Positions 16,743 to 25,881 of a stretch of DNA of 59,438 nucleotides are shown here, piece by piece (the stretch's first letter is position 1; each line of letters starts with the position of its first letter). The translations under genes and the position numbers were made by a program. Under the pieces are notes generated by a model that searched no databases, had not been told where the DNA came from, and saw only the letters and a list, made by a program, of their open reading frames with translations. Source of the stretch: an uncultured Succinivibrionaceae bacterium (GTDB taxonomy: Bacteria > Pseudomonadota > Gammaproteobacteria > Enterobacterales > Succinivibrionaceae); NCBI GenBank assembly GCA_944389835.1, contig CALXNU010000005.1:1-59438 (forward strand), given 5' to 3'.

Positions 16743-18230
16743 CTAAAAATCACGTCCTAGGATTTTTCCGTTATAGATATTTTCAAGAACATAGCGCTCA
16801 TAGGCATAGTGCGGAGAGGTTATTCTTCTATATCTTACTAAATCGCGGGTTCTTGCAGAATAGGTAATTGAGTTACTAAACATCACAAAAGGTGTAAGTT
16901 GCCCTTGAGCATTTCTCACAAAGCCTGCAAGATTTGAGACATTTTGTAAACTGCCAGTTTTAGCAATTACATTATGTGCTAAAGGTGGATTTACGGTAGA
17001 GCCACGCCAATGCAAAGTACCTGACTCATAAGAGACTGGGAAGCATTCAATAAGCCCTAAATCTTGATCATGATTTTTAATAAAAATTAATAGCTCCAAA
17101 AGCTCTTTTGGGGTAATTAAATTGTGTGGCGACAAGCCTGAGCCATCCACTAAATAAGCATCTCCCAAATCAATATCTGCATATTGACTTAAAATGGCGC
17201 GCATGGCGCGGGTGGCTCTTTGATAGGTTGCAGGAAGACTGTAGTATTCTGCGGCCACATTTTTGGCAATGGAGTCTGCATAAAGGTTATTTGAGCGATG
17301 CAACATATAAGTTACAAGCTCTTTTAAAGGTGCAGAACTAATCTTAGCAATATCAATAAAGCCTTCTTGTGGGTTGTGCACGATTTCAACTTGATTGTAG
17401 GAAATATTAAGGTCATCTAAGATCTGCTCAGTCCAATCAATACCCCAGCGCATCGGATCTGCAACTGCCAAGGATAATGGCCAAGGTTTGCCTTTATTTT
17501 CAGCAGGGACACAGCCTGTAATATGGTATTTATTGTCAATAAAAAGCTGTGTTTCAAGCTCACAATCTCCACCATAATCGCGATTGTTAACCGCAACGAC
17601 CTCGGCGGTAATCGAAATTGGAATGCGCGATGAAATTAAAGGTTCAGCCATGGAGCCTACACCATTAGTTTTAAGCTCAGCATAGGTGCAATTGCGATTT
17701 AAGATAATGGCAGCAGAAGGTGCCGTAAAGCATACCGGAAGATCATCCCAAGACCAGCCCTTAGCCCGCCCAGGACCTCCAAAGCGGCTTACATCTAAAT
17801 AGACCTTGCCATTTATTTTAGACACCTTTTGTTTAACTAAAGTTTGTAAAAGCTCAGCATAGGTGCGGGTGGTTAAAGTAGGATCGCCTGTAAATTTAAT
17901 TAAAACATCAGTATTTAAGACCCCGTTTTGATCTACTTTTAATTTATTGTCTAAAACCCCATCATTTTTAACCTGTAAACGGGTCTCTAAACGATATTCA
18001 GGTCCCAAATAGAGCATAGCCGAAAGTGCTGTGACTATTTTTTGCGTAGAGGCTGGGTGAAAGTAGGTGTCCCCATTTAGATCGTAAATTTGATTGTCTT
18101 GTGGATTTAAATAGGCAATCCCAATTTGAGCACCAGGTAAGGGAGTGGAACTTGCCTCAATGGCATAAGCTTCAACGCTTAAGCCTAAGGCTAAAGTAAG
18201 TGGTAAAAGTAAGTTAAAAATACGTCTCAT
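16743..18230 (-). CDS. dacB: D-Ala-D-Ala carboxypeptidase/endopeptidase PBP4, 495 aa
   Basis: Peptidase family S13, a periplasmic low-molecular-weight penicillin-binding protein that trims and opens peptidoglycan cross-links. There is a signal peptide at about 1-23 ending in AYA. The penicillin-binding motifs are all present: SxxK (S61-T-Q-K64), SxN in HRSNNLYAD, and KTG in IAKTGSLQNVSN. Length is close to E. coli DacB (477 aa). The gene is divergent from fabV, with TATAAT at 18277-18272 as a -10 candidate. Confidence 0.94.
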   Translation of the reverse strand: MRRIFNLLLPLTLALGLSVEAYAIEASSTPLPGAQIGIAYLNPQDNQIYDLNGDTYFHPASTQKIVTALSAMLYLGPEYRLETRLQVKNDGVLDNKLKVDQNGVLNTDVLIKFTGDPTLTTRTYAELLQTLVKQKVSKINGKVYLDVSRFGGPGRAKGWSWDDLPVCFTAPSAAIILNRNCTYAELKTNGVGSMAEPLISSRIPISITAEVVAVNNRDYGGDCELETQLFIDNKYHITGCVPAENKGKPWPLSLAVADPMRWGIDWTEQILDDLNISYNQVEIVHNPQEGFIDIAKISSAPLKELVTYMLHRSNNLYADSIAKNVAAEYYSLPATYQRATRAMRAILSQYADIDLGDAYLVDGSGLSPHNLITPKELLELLIFIKNHDQDLGLIECFPVSYESGTLHWRGSTVNPPLAHNVIAKTGSLQNVSNLAGFVRNAQGQLTPFVMFSNSITYSARTRDLVRYRRITSPHYAYERYVLENIYNGKILGRDF

Positions 18231-18271
18231 AAGTTAAAACTCAACATCGTTAGCTACGAATTTGAGATGCT

Positions 18272-18420
18272 ATTATAAGACTCTATTTTAAGGTTTAGGA
18301 TATAAAGTTTATGAGTTGAAATTTTAGAGCTAAATTTTTGATGAAGATCGGCTTTTGGTGAATGTATCGAAGTCTTAGAGCCTTTCAAATCTAAAAGCTA
18401 AATTTCAGTCGCGGTATAAT
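18272..18420. promoter_or_regulatory. Divergent dacB and fabV promoters
   Basis: A consensus TATAAT lies on the minus strand at 18277-18272 for dacB, and another on the plus strand at 18415-18420 for fabV. The -35 regions are weak in both cases. Confidence 0.6.
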
Positions 18421-18477
18421 AGAGAAGTTTAAACAAAAAGAATTAGGCTTAAGCCTTATTGGATCGGAGATTTTTTC

Positions 18478-19674
18478 ATGGTTATTGAACCTAAAGTTCG
18501 CGGCTTTATTTGTGTCACCACCCACCCTGAAGGCTGTAAAGCCAATGTGAAGTCGCAAATTGATTTTGTGAAAGCCCAAGGCAAAGTTGAAAATGGCCCA
18601 AAGAAAGTATTAGTCATTGGTGCTTCAACAGGCTATGGTTTGGCCTCAAGAATTAGTGCCGCCTTTGGCAGTGGCGCTGCCACCATTGGTGTGTTCTTTG
18701 AAAAGCCAGGCACCGCAAAAAGACCTGGAAGCGCTGGATGGTACAACAGTGCCGCTTTCACTGAATTTGCCCAAAAAGAAGGCCTTTATGCCAAAAATAT
18801 TAACGGCGATGCTTTCTCAGATGAGTGCCGTCAAAAGGTCATTGAGCTTATTAAACAAGATTTAGGACAAGTAGATTTAGTCGTCTATTCACTTGCAGCT
18901 CCAGTGCGTAAGATGCCAGATACTGGCGAAGTAGTACGCTCTTCATTAAAGCCAATTGGCAAAACCTATACTTCAACTGCTATTGATACTAATAAAGATA
19001 CCATTATTGAAGCAAGTATTGAGCCTGCAACTGATGAGGAAGTGGCCAATACCGTGAAAGTGATGGGCGGTCAAGATTGGGAATTATGGCTTAAGGCTTT
19101 AAGTGAGGCTAATGTTTTAGCTCAAGGCTGTAAGAGTGTAGCCTATAGCTATATCGGAACTGAAATTACCTGGCCAATTTACTGGCACGGCTCTTTAGGA
19201 AAAGCTAAAGAAGATTTAGACAGAGCGGCCAAGGCCAATCGTGAGCTTTTAGCTTCCGTGCAAGGTGATGCTCGCGTTGCCGTCTTAAAGTCAGTGGTCA
19301 CCCAAGCCTCCTCTGCCATTCCGGTCATGCCACTTTATATCTCAATTTGCTTTAGAGTCATGCGTGATCTTCACACCTATGAGTCGGTTATTGCCCATAT
19401 TTACAGAATGTTTAAAGACGCTTTATATGGCTATAAGGTTGAGATGGATAATGAAGGCCGCGTGAGAATGGATACTTGGGAGTTAGATCCTGCTTGCCAA
19501 GATAAGTGCAAGGAGCTTTGGCCTACCATTACTACTGAAAACTTAAAAGAGCTTACTGACTATGAGGATTACAAGAAACAATTCTTAGAGCTCTTTGGCT
19601 TTGACGTGCCAGGTGTTGATTATCAAGCTGATGTTAACCCTGAGGTTAACTTTGATGTAATAAGCTTAATTTAA
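18478..19674 (+). CDS. fabV: Enoyl-ACP reductase FabV, 398 aa
   Basis: NADH-dependent trans-2-enoyl-ACP reductase, last step of the fatty-acid elongation cycle. It is a FabV-type SDR enzyme, longer than FabI and known to be insensitive to triclosan. The N-terminus [17 protein letters not shown] and the NAD-binding stretch [15 protein letters not shown] are diagnostic. The Y-x8-K catalytic pair is in [20 protein letters not shown]. Length matches the family (about 400 aa). GGAG at 18466-18469 precedes the ATG. It is monocistronic, closed by a strong terminator. Confidence 0.96.
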   Translation: MVIEPKVRGFICVTTHPEGCKANVKSQIDFVKAQGKVENGPKKVLVIGASTGYGLASRISAAFGSGAATIGVFFEKPGTAKRPGSAGWYNSAAFTEFAQKEGLYAKNINGDAFSDECRQKVIELIKQDLGQVDLVVYSLAAPVRKMPDTGEVVRSSLKPIGKTYTSTAIDTNKDTIIEASIEPATDEEVANTVKVMGGQDWELWLKALSEANVLAQGCKSVAYSYIGTEITWPIYWHGSLGKAKEDLDRAAKANRELLASVQGDARVAVLKSVVTQASSAIPVMPLYISICFRVMRDLHTYESVIAHIYRMFKDALYGYKVEMDNEGRVRMDTWELDPACQDKCKELWPTITTENLKELTDYEDYKKQFLELFGFDVPGVDYQADVNPEVNFDVISLI

Positions 19675-19690
19675 GTCTTAAGCTTTAAAT

Positions 19691-19722
19691 AAAAGAGGGC
19701 AACCCATGGGCTGCCCTTTTTT
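19691..19722. terminator. Bidirectional intrinsic terminator between fabV and tctA
   Basis: GGGCA-CCC (19697-19705) pairs with GGG-TGCCC (19708-19716), with six T after on + and AAAAGA before. It serves fabV and probably tctA. Confidence 0.88.
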
Positions 19723-19733
19723 GTTACTTAATT

Positions 19734-21239
19734 TTAAGCTTTATTCTTTTTAAAATAAGGCTTTACTAATTTCATAACCAAGGGTGATAACCACAAGGCA
19801 ATGGTGATAACACCTAAGGTTGCAGAAATTGGGCGCTCAAAGAAAGAGGTTAAATCCCAATCTGATTTGATCATCGATTGCATGAAGGTATTTTCAAGCA
19901 TATCGCCTAAGACCAAACCTAAGATGCACGGTGCCACTGGAATTTCATGTAAGATCATCACAAAGGCTAGTACGCCAAAGCCTAACATGGCTAAGACATC
20001 AAAGTGAGTATTGTTAATGGCAAAAGCACCTACAATACAGAAGCCTACAATGATTGGATATAAAATATGCTGTGGCACATACAAGATCTTAGTTGCCAAA
20101 CGAATTAAGAGCCAGCCCAACGGGATCATTAAAAGATTGGCTAAAATAAAGACCATGTAAATTGCAAAGAGGAAATCGGGGCTGTTTTGGAAAAGATTAG
20201 GTCCTGGCTCCAAACCTTTCATAAAGAGCACGCCGATGACGATCGCGGTAATGGAATCTCCAGGAATACCAAAGACGAAAGCTGGAATGAAGGCACCTGA
20301 GATGGCGGCATTGTTTGCGGAGGTTGAATTGGCAATACCTTCAAGGGAGCCTTTACCGTATTCATCAGGGTTTTTACTAAATTTCTTGGAAATACCATAG
20401 CAGATCCACGCGGCAATATCGCCACCTGCACCTGGCAAAATACCAATACCAGTACCTAAAAGTGAAGATCTCATAAGCTGTCCCCACTTTTGTTTAATTA
20501 AAGTGAGCGTACCTTTGAAGATATTGGTGGTGACCATAGCAAACTTTTCAGCCGCGGACTCTTTTTGGGCGACATTTTTGAAGATCTCTGCAATACCAAA
20601 CATACCAATCATGGCCGGGATAAAGGAGAAACCTTCAAAAAGTTCAGGTCTGTCAAAGGTAAAGCGGGGGAAGCCTAAGGTAATATCAAGGCCGATGCAA
20701 TTAATTAGAAGACCTATTAAAAGGGATATTAAACCTTTAAGTGGTGATCCTGCAGAAATTAATACTGCACATGAAAGGCCAATGCAGGCTAAAAAGAAGA
20801 ACTCATAAGATGAGAACTGTAAGGCCACTTCTGCAAGCATCGGGGCCATAGTTAAAAGAATTAACGAGCCTACCAAGCCTCCAATACAGGACATGACCAA
20901 ATCCACCCCTAAGACGGTGGCAGCTTTACCTTTTTTAGCTAAAGCATAGCTGTCATCACAGTAAGCTGCAGATGAAGGGGTGCCTGGAATGTGCAAAAGC
21001 GTTCCTGGAATATCACCTGAGAAAATTGCCATGGCAGACATGGTAATAATTGAGGCTACCGCAGGCACAGGTGGCATATAAAAGGTAATTGGCACAAGTA
21101 AGGCTACGGCCATAGTGGCAGTTAAACCTGGCATGGAGCCAATAAAAAGTCCATAAAGACCTGAACAGATGATGACGATTAAAACTTGGGCGTTAAACAG
21201 TAATTCAAAGCCTGAGGCCATAACTTCAGAGGTAAACAT
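19734..21239 (-). CDS. tctA: Tripartite tricarboxylate transporter large permease TctA, 501 aa
   Basis: Large membrane subunit of a TTT-family secondary transporter that imports carboxylates with the help of a periplasmic binding protein. About 12 hydrophobic segments are seen. The family signature is present in the internal repeats, for example GLFIGSMPGLTATMAVALL and GTGIGILPGAGGDIAAWICY. Length is standard (about 500 aa). AGGAGG lies ahead of the ATG. It is the last gene of the tctC-tctB-tctA operon, 9 bases after tctB. The substrate cannot be read from sequence. Confidence 0.95.
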   Translation of the reverse strand: MFTSEVMASGFELLFNAQVLIVIICSGLYGLFIGSMPGLTATMAVALLVPITFYMPPVPAVASIITMSAMAIFSGDIPGTLLHIPGTPSSAAYCDDSYALAKKGKAATVLGVDLVMSCIGGLVGSLILLTMAPMLAEVALQFSSYEFFFLACIGLSCAVLISAGSPLKGLISLLIGLLINCIGLDITLGFPRFTFDRPELFEGFSFIPAMIGMFGIAEIFKNVAQKESAAEKFAMVTTNIFKGTLTLIKQKWGQLMRSSLLGTGIGILPGAGGDIAAWICYGISKKFSKNPDEYGKGSLEGIANSTSANNAAISGAFIPAFVFGIPGDSITAIVIGVLFMKGLEPGPNLFQNSPDFLFAIYMVFILANLLMIPLGWLLIRLATKILYVPQHILYPIIVGFCIVGAFAINNTHFDVLAMLGFGVLAFVMILHEIPVAPCILGLVLGDMLENTFMQSMIKSDWDLTSFFERPISATLGVITIALWLSPLVMKLVKPYFKKNKA

Positions 21240-21248
21240 TTTGGCCTC

Positions 21249-21710
21249 CTAAAAGTAGAGTATGCCTTCAGGTAAAGGTACTAAAAGGCCTTTAGCGAAG
21301 ATTAAGTAAATGACAACGGTGCCTAGGATCGCAATAATGCAAGCTAACACGGGTTTTGTTTTTAAAAGCAATAAGAGCACGAGCAAAATAATGCCCATGG
21401 TAATTAAAAAGCCTAGGGTCTCTACCGCATAGACATAGAAAATTACCGACAAAAAGGTTGCTATCATATTAAGGGCACCGCCTTTTCTTAATTGCAAGGT
21501 GACCTTAAATAATTTTCTGTCCTCTTTATTTAAAAAACCTTTAATGGTTAACACTAAACCTGAAATTGCAAAGAGGGTGGCTAAAACAGTAGGAAATAGA
21601 GCCGGGCCTGGTTTGCCATCCAATTGAGAGGGGAAGGTACTTGAATGCATAGCAATTGCAATGCCTGCAATCATGATAATAATCCCCAAGATACTATCGT
21701 GAAGTCGCAT
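21249..21710 (-). CDS. tctB: Tripartite tricarboxylate transporter small subunit TctB, 153 aa
   Basis: Small four-helix membrane subunit of the TTT transporter. Characteristic features are an N-terminal helix followed by a GPALFPTVLATLFAISGLVL stretch, a charged middle loop (LNKEDRKLFKVTLQLRKG), and two C-terminal helix pairs. Length is typical. AAGGATC precedes the ATG. A hairpin separates it from tctC upstream. Confidence 0.92.
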   Translation of the reverse strand: MRLHDSILGIIIMIAGIAIAMHSSTFPSQLDGKPGPALFPTVLATLFAISGLVLTIKGFLNKEDRKLFKVTLQLRKGGALNMIATFLSVIFYVYAVETLGFLITMGIILLVLLLLLKTKPVLACIIAILGTVVIYLIFAKGLLVPLPEGILYF

Positions 21711-21732
21711 ATTGAGATCCTTTAATACTTAC

Positions 21733-21754
21733 AAAAATCCCCGCTTGTGCGGGG
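21733..21754 (-). terminator. Hairpin between tctC and tctB (partial terminator)
   Basis: CCCCGC (21739-21744) pairs with GCGGGG (21749-21754). On the minus strand ATTTTTG follows. It lies 14 bases after the tctC stop and probably lowers permease relative to binding-protein expression. Confidence 0.75.
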
Positions 21755-21768
21755 ACTTCTTAAGATTT

Positions 21769-22749
21769 TTAGCGAGCCAAACCTAAGGCTTTAATAGAAG
21801 CGCCTAAATCAGCGTCTGATTTTTCCATGAACTTATAGAAGTCTTCACCTTCAACATAAGTTGCACCAAAGCCACGCTCAGCCATGAACTTGGTAAATTG
21901 AGGATCAGAGGCTGCCTTCTTAATAGCAGCATTTAACTTATCCTTAATCTCTTGTGGAGTGCCCTTTGGTACAGCAAAGCCACGCCAAGTACCAATTGAG
22001 ACATCAACACCTAATTCCTTTAAGGTTGGCACGTCAGGATACTTTGGATCACGCTTGTCAGCCATGACAGCAAGTGGAATGGCCTTGCCAGTTTGATACA
22101 TAGTGGCGCACTCTGATAATTGAGCAAAAGCGGCATCCACACCACCTGCGGCCATCTCCTTCATAGCCTCAGCCGCACCTGAGGTTGGCACCCAAGTAAT
22201 GGCGTTGGTTGGAAGGCCTAAAGCGGTTAACCATTGACCCATAGCAATGTGCCAAATACCGCCTACAGAAGTTGAGGCTGCACGTACTTTGCCAGGATTG
22301 GCCTTAATATAGGCTACAAACTCATCGTAAGTCTTATAAGGAGCGGTGGCACTAATGGTCACAGTTGCGGCATCTAAGTTTACTAAGGCAAGAGGCTCAA
22401 AATCTTTATAAGTAATTTTTACGGCTGGGTTTTGCCAGTGGTTCATGGCAAGCTCAGCTGTAATCTGACCCATGGTATAGCCATCTGGTTTTGCTCTCAT
22501 TAAGGATGAGAAGGCAATATTACCGCCACCACCGGTTTGGTTTACAACCTTAATTGGCTGGCCTAAATCTTTTTCCATAATACCTGCAATCATACGGGCT
22601 ACGGCATCAGATCCACCACCTGCACCCCAGGCACAAAGCATAGTAATAGAGCGCTGTGGATAAGCATCGTCGGCTGCTAAGCTTACCTGTGAGAAGGCAA
22701 GTACAGATGCGGCAAAGGCTGTGGCTAAGAATTTCTTGCAACCCAACAT
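21769..22749 (-). CDS. tctC: Tripartite tricarboxylate transporter binding protein TctC, 326 aa
   Basis: Periplasmic solute-binding protein of the TctC/Bug family. Signal peptide MLGCKKFLATAFAASVLAFS with cleavage after SLA at about residue 25. Mature motifs are YPQRSITMLCAWGAGGGSD and VNQTGGGGNIAFSSL, typical of the phosphate-like ligand loops of Bug proteins. The start is ATG 22749 with AAGGAG ahead; the longer frame from 22785 adds 12 residues without a binding site. It is the first gene of the operon, divergent from the DnaC-like gene. Confidence 0.95.
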   Translation of the reverse strand: MLGCKKFLATAFAASVLAFSQVSLAADDAYPQRSITMLCAWGAGGGSDAVARMIAGIMEKDLGQPIKVVNQTGGGGNIAFSSLMRAKPDGYTMGQITAELAMNHWQNPAVKITYKDFEPLALVNLDAATVTISATAPYKTYDEFVAYIKANPGKVRAASTSVGGIWHIAMGQWLTALGLPTNAITWVPTSGAAEAMKEMAAGGVDAAFAQLSECATMYQTGKAIPLAVMADKRDPKYPDVPTLKELGVDVSIGTWRGFAVPKGTPQEIKDKLNAAIKKAASDPQFTKFMAERGFGATYVEGEDFYKFMEKSDADLGASIKALGLAR

Positions 22750-22985
22750 CGTAAAACTCCTTATATAAAAAAATTTAAGAGACAATCCCTGAATATTTTG
22801 ATTTTAGGCATGAAGTTTAAAAATTAATAGGATTTATTTTAAGATTTGCAAGATAACTTACAATTTTTAGCAAAAATTTAAAAAATTTGTAGAAAAGTGT
22901 GATCAAAAATGCGCTTTGAGCATTAAGAGATCTGATCTTGACTTGCGTGCTAAAATTAGGCTTTGTAGATTTGGAGGAAGTGCCG

Positions 22986-23813
22986 ATGTTTAATGATGAC
23001 AAGACAAGAGAACCCCCTTTAACAGATGCTTATGAAGATTTAGTGCGCACGGTTGAATTTTTGTCTGGCAAAAAATTTCAAGAAGAAGATTTAAGCAAAT
23101 TTAAAGAAAGTTTTAAACAAATGAAAGAAAGGGAGGCACAAGATGTGGCCCGCGAGATTGCTGCCTCTAATAAAAAAGCCTATCTAGATTATGCAGAACA
23201 TCTTTACAGTGAAGGTATTGTCGATAAACGTTGGACGTTTAATACCTTATTGCGTGATCCAAATAATTTGCAGGCCATAACTAGCGCGGAGATTTTTTGT
23301 AAGGAAACTTCGGCAAATAAGCCTTTTAACTCTTTTGCCAAACCCAAACTTTTTTTAGTCTTTGGTAAAGAGGGTACCGGCAAAAGTGTGTTAGTTCATG
23401 CTATGGCCAATGAATATTTAAGAATTGGCGTTAAATCCTTGGAGCTTACCACCTTTGAGGATGTGCTTAAGGCCTGCTATTTCCAACCTGATGAATTGCG
23501 TCAAGAGCGCATTGAGCGTTATGAGGAATGGGATCATTACTGTCAGGTTAAGATATTAATTTTAGATGGCGTAGGTCAGGTCACAGACGGTTTTAATCTT
23601 TTTGAGCAAAAGGTTTTTGCTAAGTTAGTAAGAACAAGAGCTACGTATAAATTGCCACTTATTATTACTACTTCGCTACCTTCAGATCAGCTCTCAACTG
23701 CCATTGGTACATATCCTTATGAGTCTTTAAAAGAGTATGAGGGTTTGTGTGTGGGACTTTTAGGTAACAGCAGACGCGCTCCTTTAACTTTTAATGGCAG
23801 GATTTTAAGATGA
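22986..23813 (+). CDS. DnaC/IstB-like AAA+ ATPase, possible helicase loader, 275 aa
   Basis: The N-terminal 115 residues are charged and helical. An AAA+ core follows with Walker A GKEGTGKS (127-134) and Walker B ILILDGVGQ (Asp194). The layout resembles DnaC, which loads the replicative helicase DnaB. The Walker B glutamate of DnaC (DE) is Gly195 here, the sensor-1 region reads ITTSLPSD instead of TNSN, and I cannot find a clear arginine finger, so ATP hydrolysis is doubtful. The start ATG 22986 has GGAGG at 22973-22977; a longer frame from 22938 lacks a site. It overlaps ruvX by four bases, so the two are translationally coupled. Confidence 0.7.
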   Translation: MFNDDKTREPPLTDAYEDLVRTVEFLSGKKFQEEDLSKFKESFKQMKEREAQDVAREIAASNKKAYLDYAEHLYSEGIVDKRWTFNTLLRDPNNLQAITSAEIFCKETSANKPFNSFAKPKLFLVFGKEGTGKSVLVHAMANEYLRIGVKSLELTTFEDVLKACYFQPDELRQERIERYEEWDHYCQVKILILDGVGQVTDGFNLFEQKVFAKLVRTRATYKLPLIITTSLPSDQLSTAIGTYPYESLKEYEGLCVGLLGNSRRAPLTFNGRILR

Positions 23814-24250
23814 GTTTTGCTTTAGCTTTTGATTTTGGTAAATCCTCAATTGGAGTTGCCGTTGGCAATACCTCTTTGGGAACTGCACAACCGCTTGAGG
23901 CGCTTAAAGCTTCAGATAATGTATGTGCTAAAGAGCCACTTATTGCCTTAGTTAAAAAATGGCAACCCAAATTTTTAGTAGTCGGACTTCCCTTGAATAT
24001 GGATGATACGCCCATGGAGGAGTTAACTGACCTTGCTTTAAATTTTGGTAAATTTTTAGAAGAGACTTTAGAGCTTAAAGTTTATTTTAAAGATGAAAGG
24101 TTAACTACTAAAGATGCTAAGGCTTTAATTTTTAAAGAAGGCGGTTTTAGAGCTTTAAAAAAGGGCAAAGGGCGTATTGATTGTGTAAGTGCCGCTTTAA
24201 TTATGGAAGGCTTTTTTGAAGAGCACCCAGAATTTTTAACTCCTCTTTAA
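23810..24250 (+). CDS. ruvX: RuvX/YqgF putative pre-16S rRNA nuclease, 146 aa
   Basis: RNase H-fold protein thought to act in rRNA 5' processing or as a Holliday junction resolvase. Acidic active-site positions are visible: ALAFDFGKSSIGVAVG (Asp), DERLTTKDA (Asp/Glu) and GRIDCVSAALIME (Asp). VVGLPLNMD matches the family GLP loop. Length is standard (about 140 aa). The ATG overlaps the stop of the AAA+ gene. Many gammaproteobacteria have yqgE before ruvX; here a DnaC-like gene takes that place. Confidence 0.9.
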   Translation: MSFALAFDFGKSSIGVAVGNTSLGTAQPLEALKASDNVCAKEPLIALVKKWQPKFLVVGLPLNMDDTPMEELTDLALNFGKFLEETLELKVYFKDERLTTKDAKALIFKEGGFRALKKGKGRIDCVSAALIMEGFFEEHPEFLTPL

Positions 24251-24346
24251 GTGTAGTGTGAACTAAAAGTTAAGACCTAAAAACTACTTAAGACTTCTAA
24301 ACCTAAACTTTAAGCGCTAGGCTTAAAGTAAATTTAGGAGGCTTTA

Positions 24347-25327
24347 ATGAGTTTAAAGGCTATTTTTAAAAACTCAAGTGTGCTTGTTTTAAGTTTTACA
24401 GTGGCAAATCTAAGCTTGGCACAAGATGGTGAGGGACAAACTTTGCAAGCAAAACAATTTTTTACTAAAGACTCTCTAATAAGTGATGTTATAGCCGATC
24501 CTGCTTTTGCAGGTTTTGGGAGGCTTTTATTCCCCACCAATCCTAGATTTTACTCAGGCAATACCTTAGGTGAATTAGATTTAACCTAGTACAACAACAT
24601 AAATCCTCAAAAGACGGTGGAGATTGTAAATTACTTAAAAGAAAAGTCCCTTGCCGGGGAAAAGGTCTTTTATGACATCTACACCAAAGAGCAAAAGGAT
24701 TTAGATCCTAGAAAAGAGAATAGCGGTTTGTTCTTTTTTAGAGGAGAGAGTGGGGGTAAGGTTGCCATCTGTAATGTAGGAGGTGGCTTTATGTATGTAG
24801 GGGCGATGCAAGACAGTTTCCCTCATGCACTTGAGCTTTCAAAAAGGGGCTTTAATGCCTTTGCTTTAATTTACAGGCCTGGTGCGCAAACTTCCTGTGA
24901 GGATTTAGCCGCGGCTATTGCCTTTATTTTCAAAAACGCCAAAGAACTTCAAATTGACCCCTATGATTATTCTTTGTGGGGAGGCTCAGCTGGTGGGCGC
25001 ATGATTGCCTATGTGGGAGCTTTGGGTACAGAGTATTTTGGGCAAGAAGCTTACCCCAAACCTGCGGCTATTATTATGCAGTATACAGGACATTCTGAGT
25101 ACTCAAGAAATGATCCCCCAACCTTTGCCTGCGTGGGCACGGCAGATTGGATTGCCGACTATAAATTAATGCAAGAGAGATTAAGAAGACTTGAAAATTT
25201 CGGCATTCCAACTGAATTTCATGTCTATCAAGGCTTAGGACATGGCTTTGGTTTAGGTGAGGGCACGAAAGCTTTTGGTTGGCTTGATTTAGCTGTTAAC
25301 TTTTGGCAAAAGCAAATTAAAAACTAA
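24347..25327 (+). pseudogene. Alpha/beta-hydrolase (esterase) gene interrupted by an in-frame TAG
   Basis: The frame opens at ATG 24347 with AGGAGG ahead and encodes a probable signal peptide ending in SLAQ. It is stopped by TAG at 24587-24589 after 80 codons (GELDLT) and then continues in the same frame to 25327 (YNNINPQKTVEIVNYL onward). The downstream part holds the nucleophile elbow WGGSAGGRM and the catalytic histidine in GLGHGFG, so the fold is an acetyl-esterase-like alpha/beta hydrolase. The interrupted position probably held Trp (TGG to TAG), which is inferred. A GTG at 24617 could restart but has no ribosome site. No frameshift or other damage is seen, so the mutation looks recent. 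Confidence 0.8.
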
Positions 25328-25337
25328 ACTTAAAACA

Positions 25338-25379
25338 GGCACTATTAAGCAACTAAATAGTGCCAAAAAGCCGCTTTTT
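25338..25379. terminator. Hairpins between the esterase pseudogene and the small membrane gene
   Basis: GGCACTATT (25338-25346) pairs with AATAGTGCC (25356-25364), and the palindrome AAAAAGCCGCTTTTT (25365-25379) follows. On the minus strand TGTTTTAAG follows the first stem. It probably works in both directions. Confidence 0.65.
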
Positions 25380-25389
25380 AGAGGTTAAG

Positions 25390-25635
25390 TTAACGTCTGT
25401 CTAAATATCTAAATTCAGCATCTTTTCTTTCTTTAGAGTATGGAGGCTCTTTTTCCTTAAAGTAAAAAGGAGATCTTAAAGAGAAAGTTGCATTTGAGGA
25501 GCGATTAATAAGTGAGAGTACGATCTCCCCTATGGTTTGTACGATTACGGCAATGACGCCAAAGCATAATAAAAGACCAAAAACTAGCACCCCAAGACCT
25601 AAAACGCCTAAGATTAAAATCACGATAAATTTCAT
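25390..25635 (-). CDS. Small membrane protein of unknown function, 81 aa
   Basis: Not recognised. Residues 3-45 form one or two long hydrophobic helices (MKFIVILILGVLGLGVLVFG onward), and the last 30 residues are charged and tyrosine-rich. AAAGGTAG lies ahead of the ATG and a hairpin follows the stop, which supports a real gene. It stands alone between the esterase pseudogene and tyrS. Confidence 0.6.
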   Translation of the reverse strand: MKFIVILILGVLGLGVLVFGLLLCFGVIAVIVQTIGEIVLSLINRSSNATFSLRSPFYFKEKEPPYSKERKDAEFRYLDRR

Positions 25636-25821
25636 AAACTACCTTTTATTGTTGCTTTTATTAAAGTATGGAGGTCGTATGTTCCGTAAAACGGAATTTT
25701 AAAAAAGATTTTTAAAATAAAGGAATGAAGGTGTAGAGAGCTTAGAGGGGAAAATTTTTAGATCTTAATGAGGATTTATATCTTAAAGCAAGATAGTCAC
25801 GGCACAAATTTTTAAATAAGG

Positions 25822-25827
25822 TATAAT
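25822..25827 (+). promoter_or_regulatory. -10 box of the tyrS-rpiA promoter
   Basis: TATAAT in the context AAGGTATAATCAGG, 55 bases ahead of the tyrS start. No good -35 is visible. Confidence 0.55.
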
Positions 25828-25881
25828 CAGGCCTATTACTTTAAAATTTCATTTAATCAACATTTGTTTAAGAGGATAGAA

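Noticed and set aside
24587-24589. TAG read as pyrrolysine or programmed recoding
   Set aside because: No supporting structure or tRNA seen and the family is not known for it; a point mutation is simpler.
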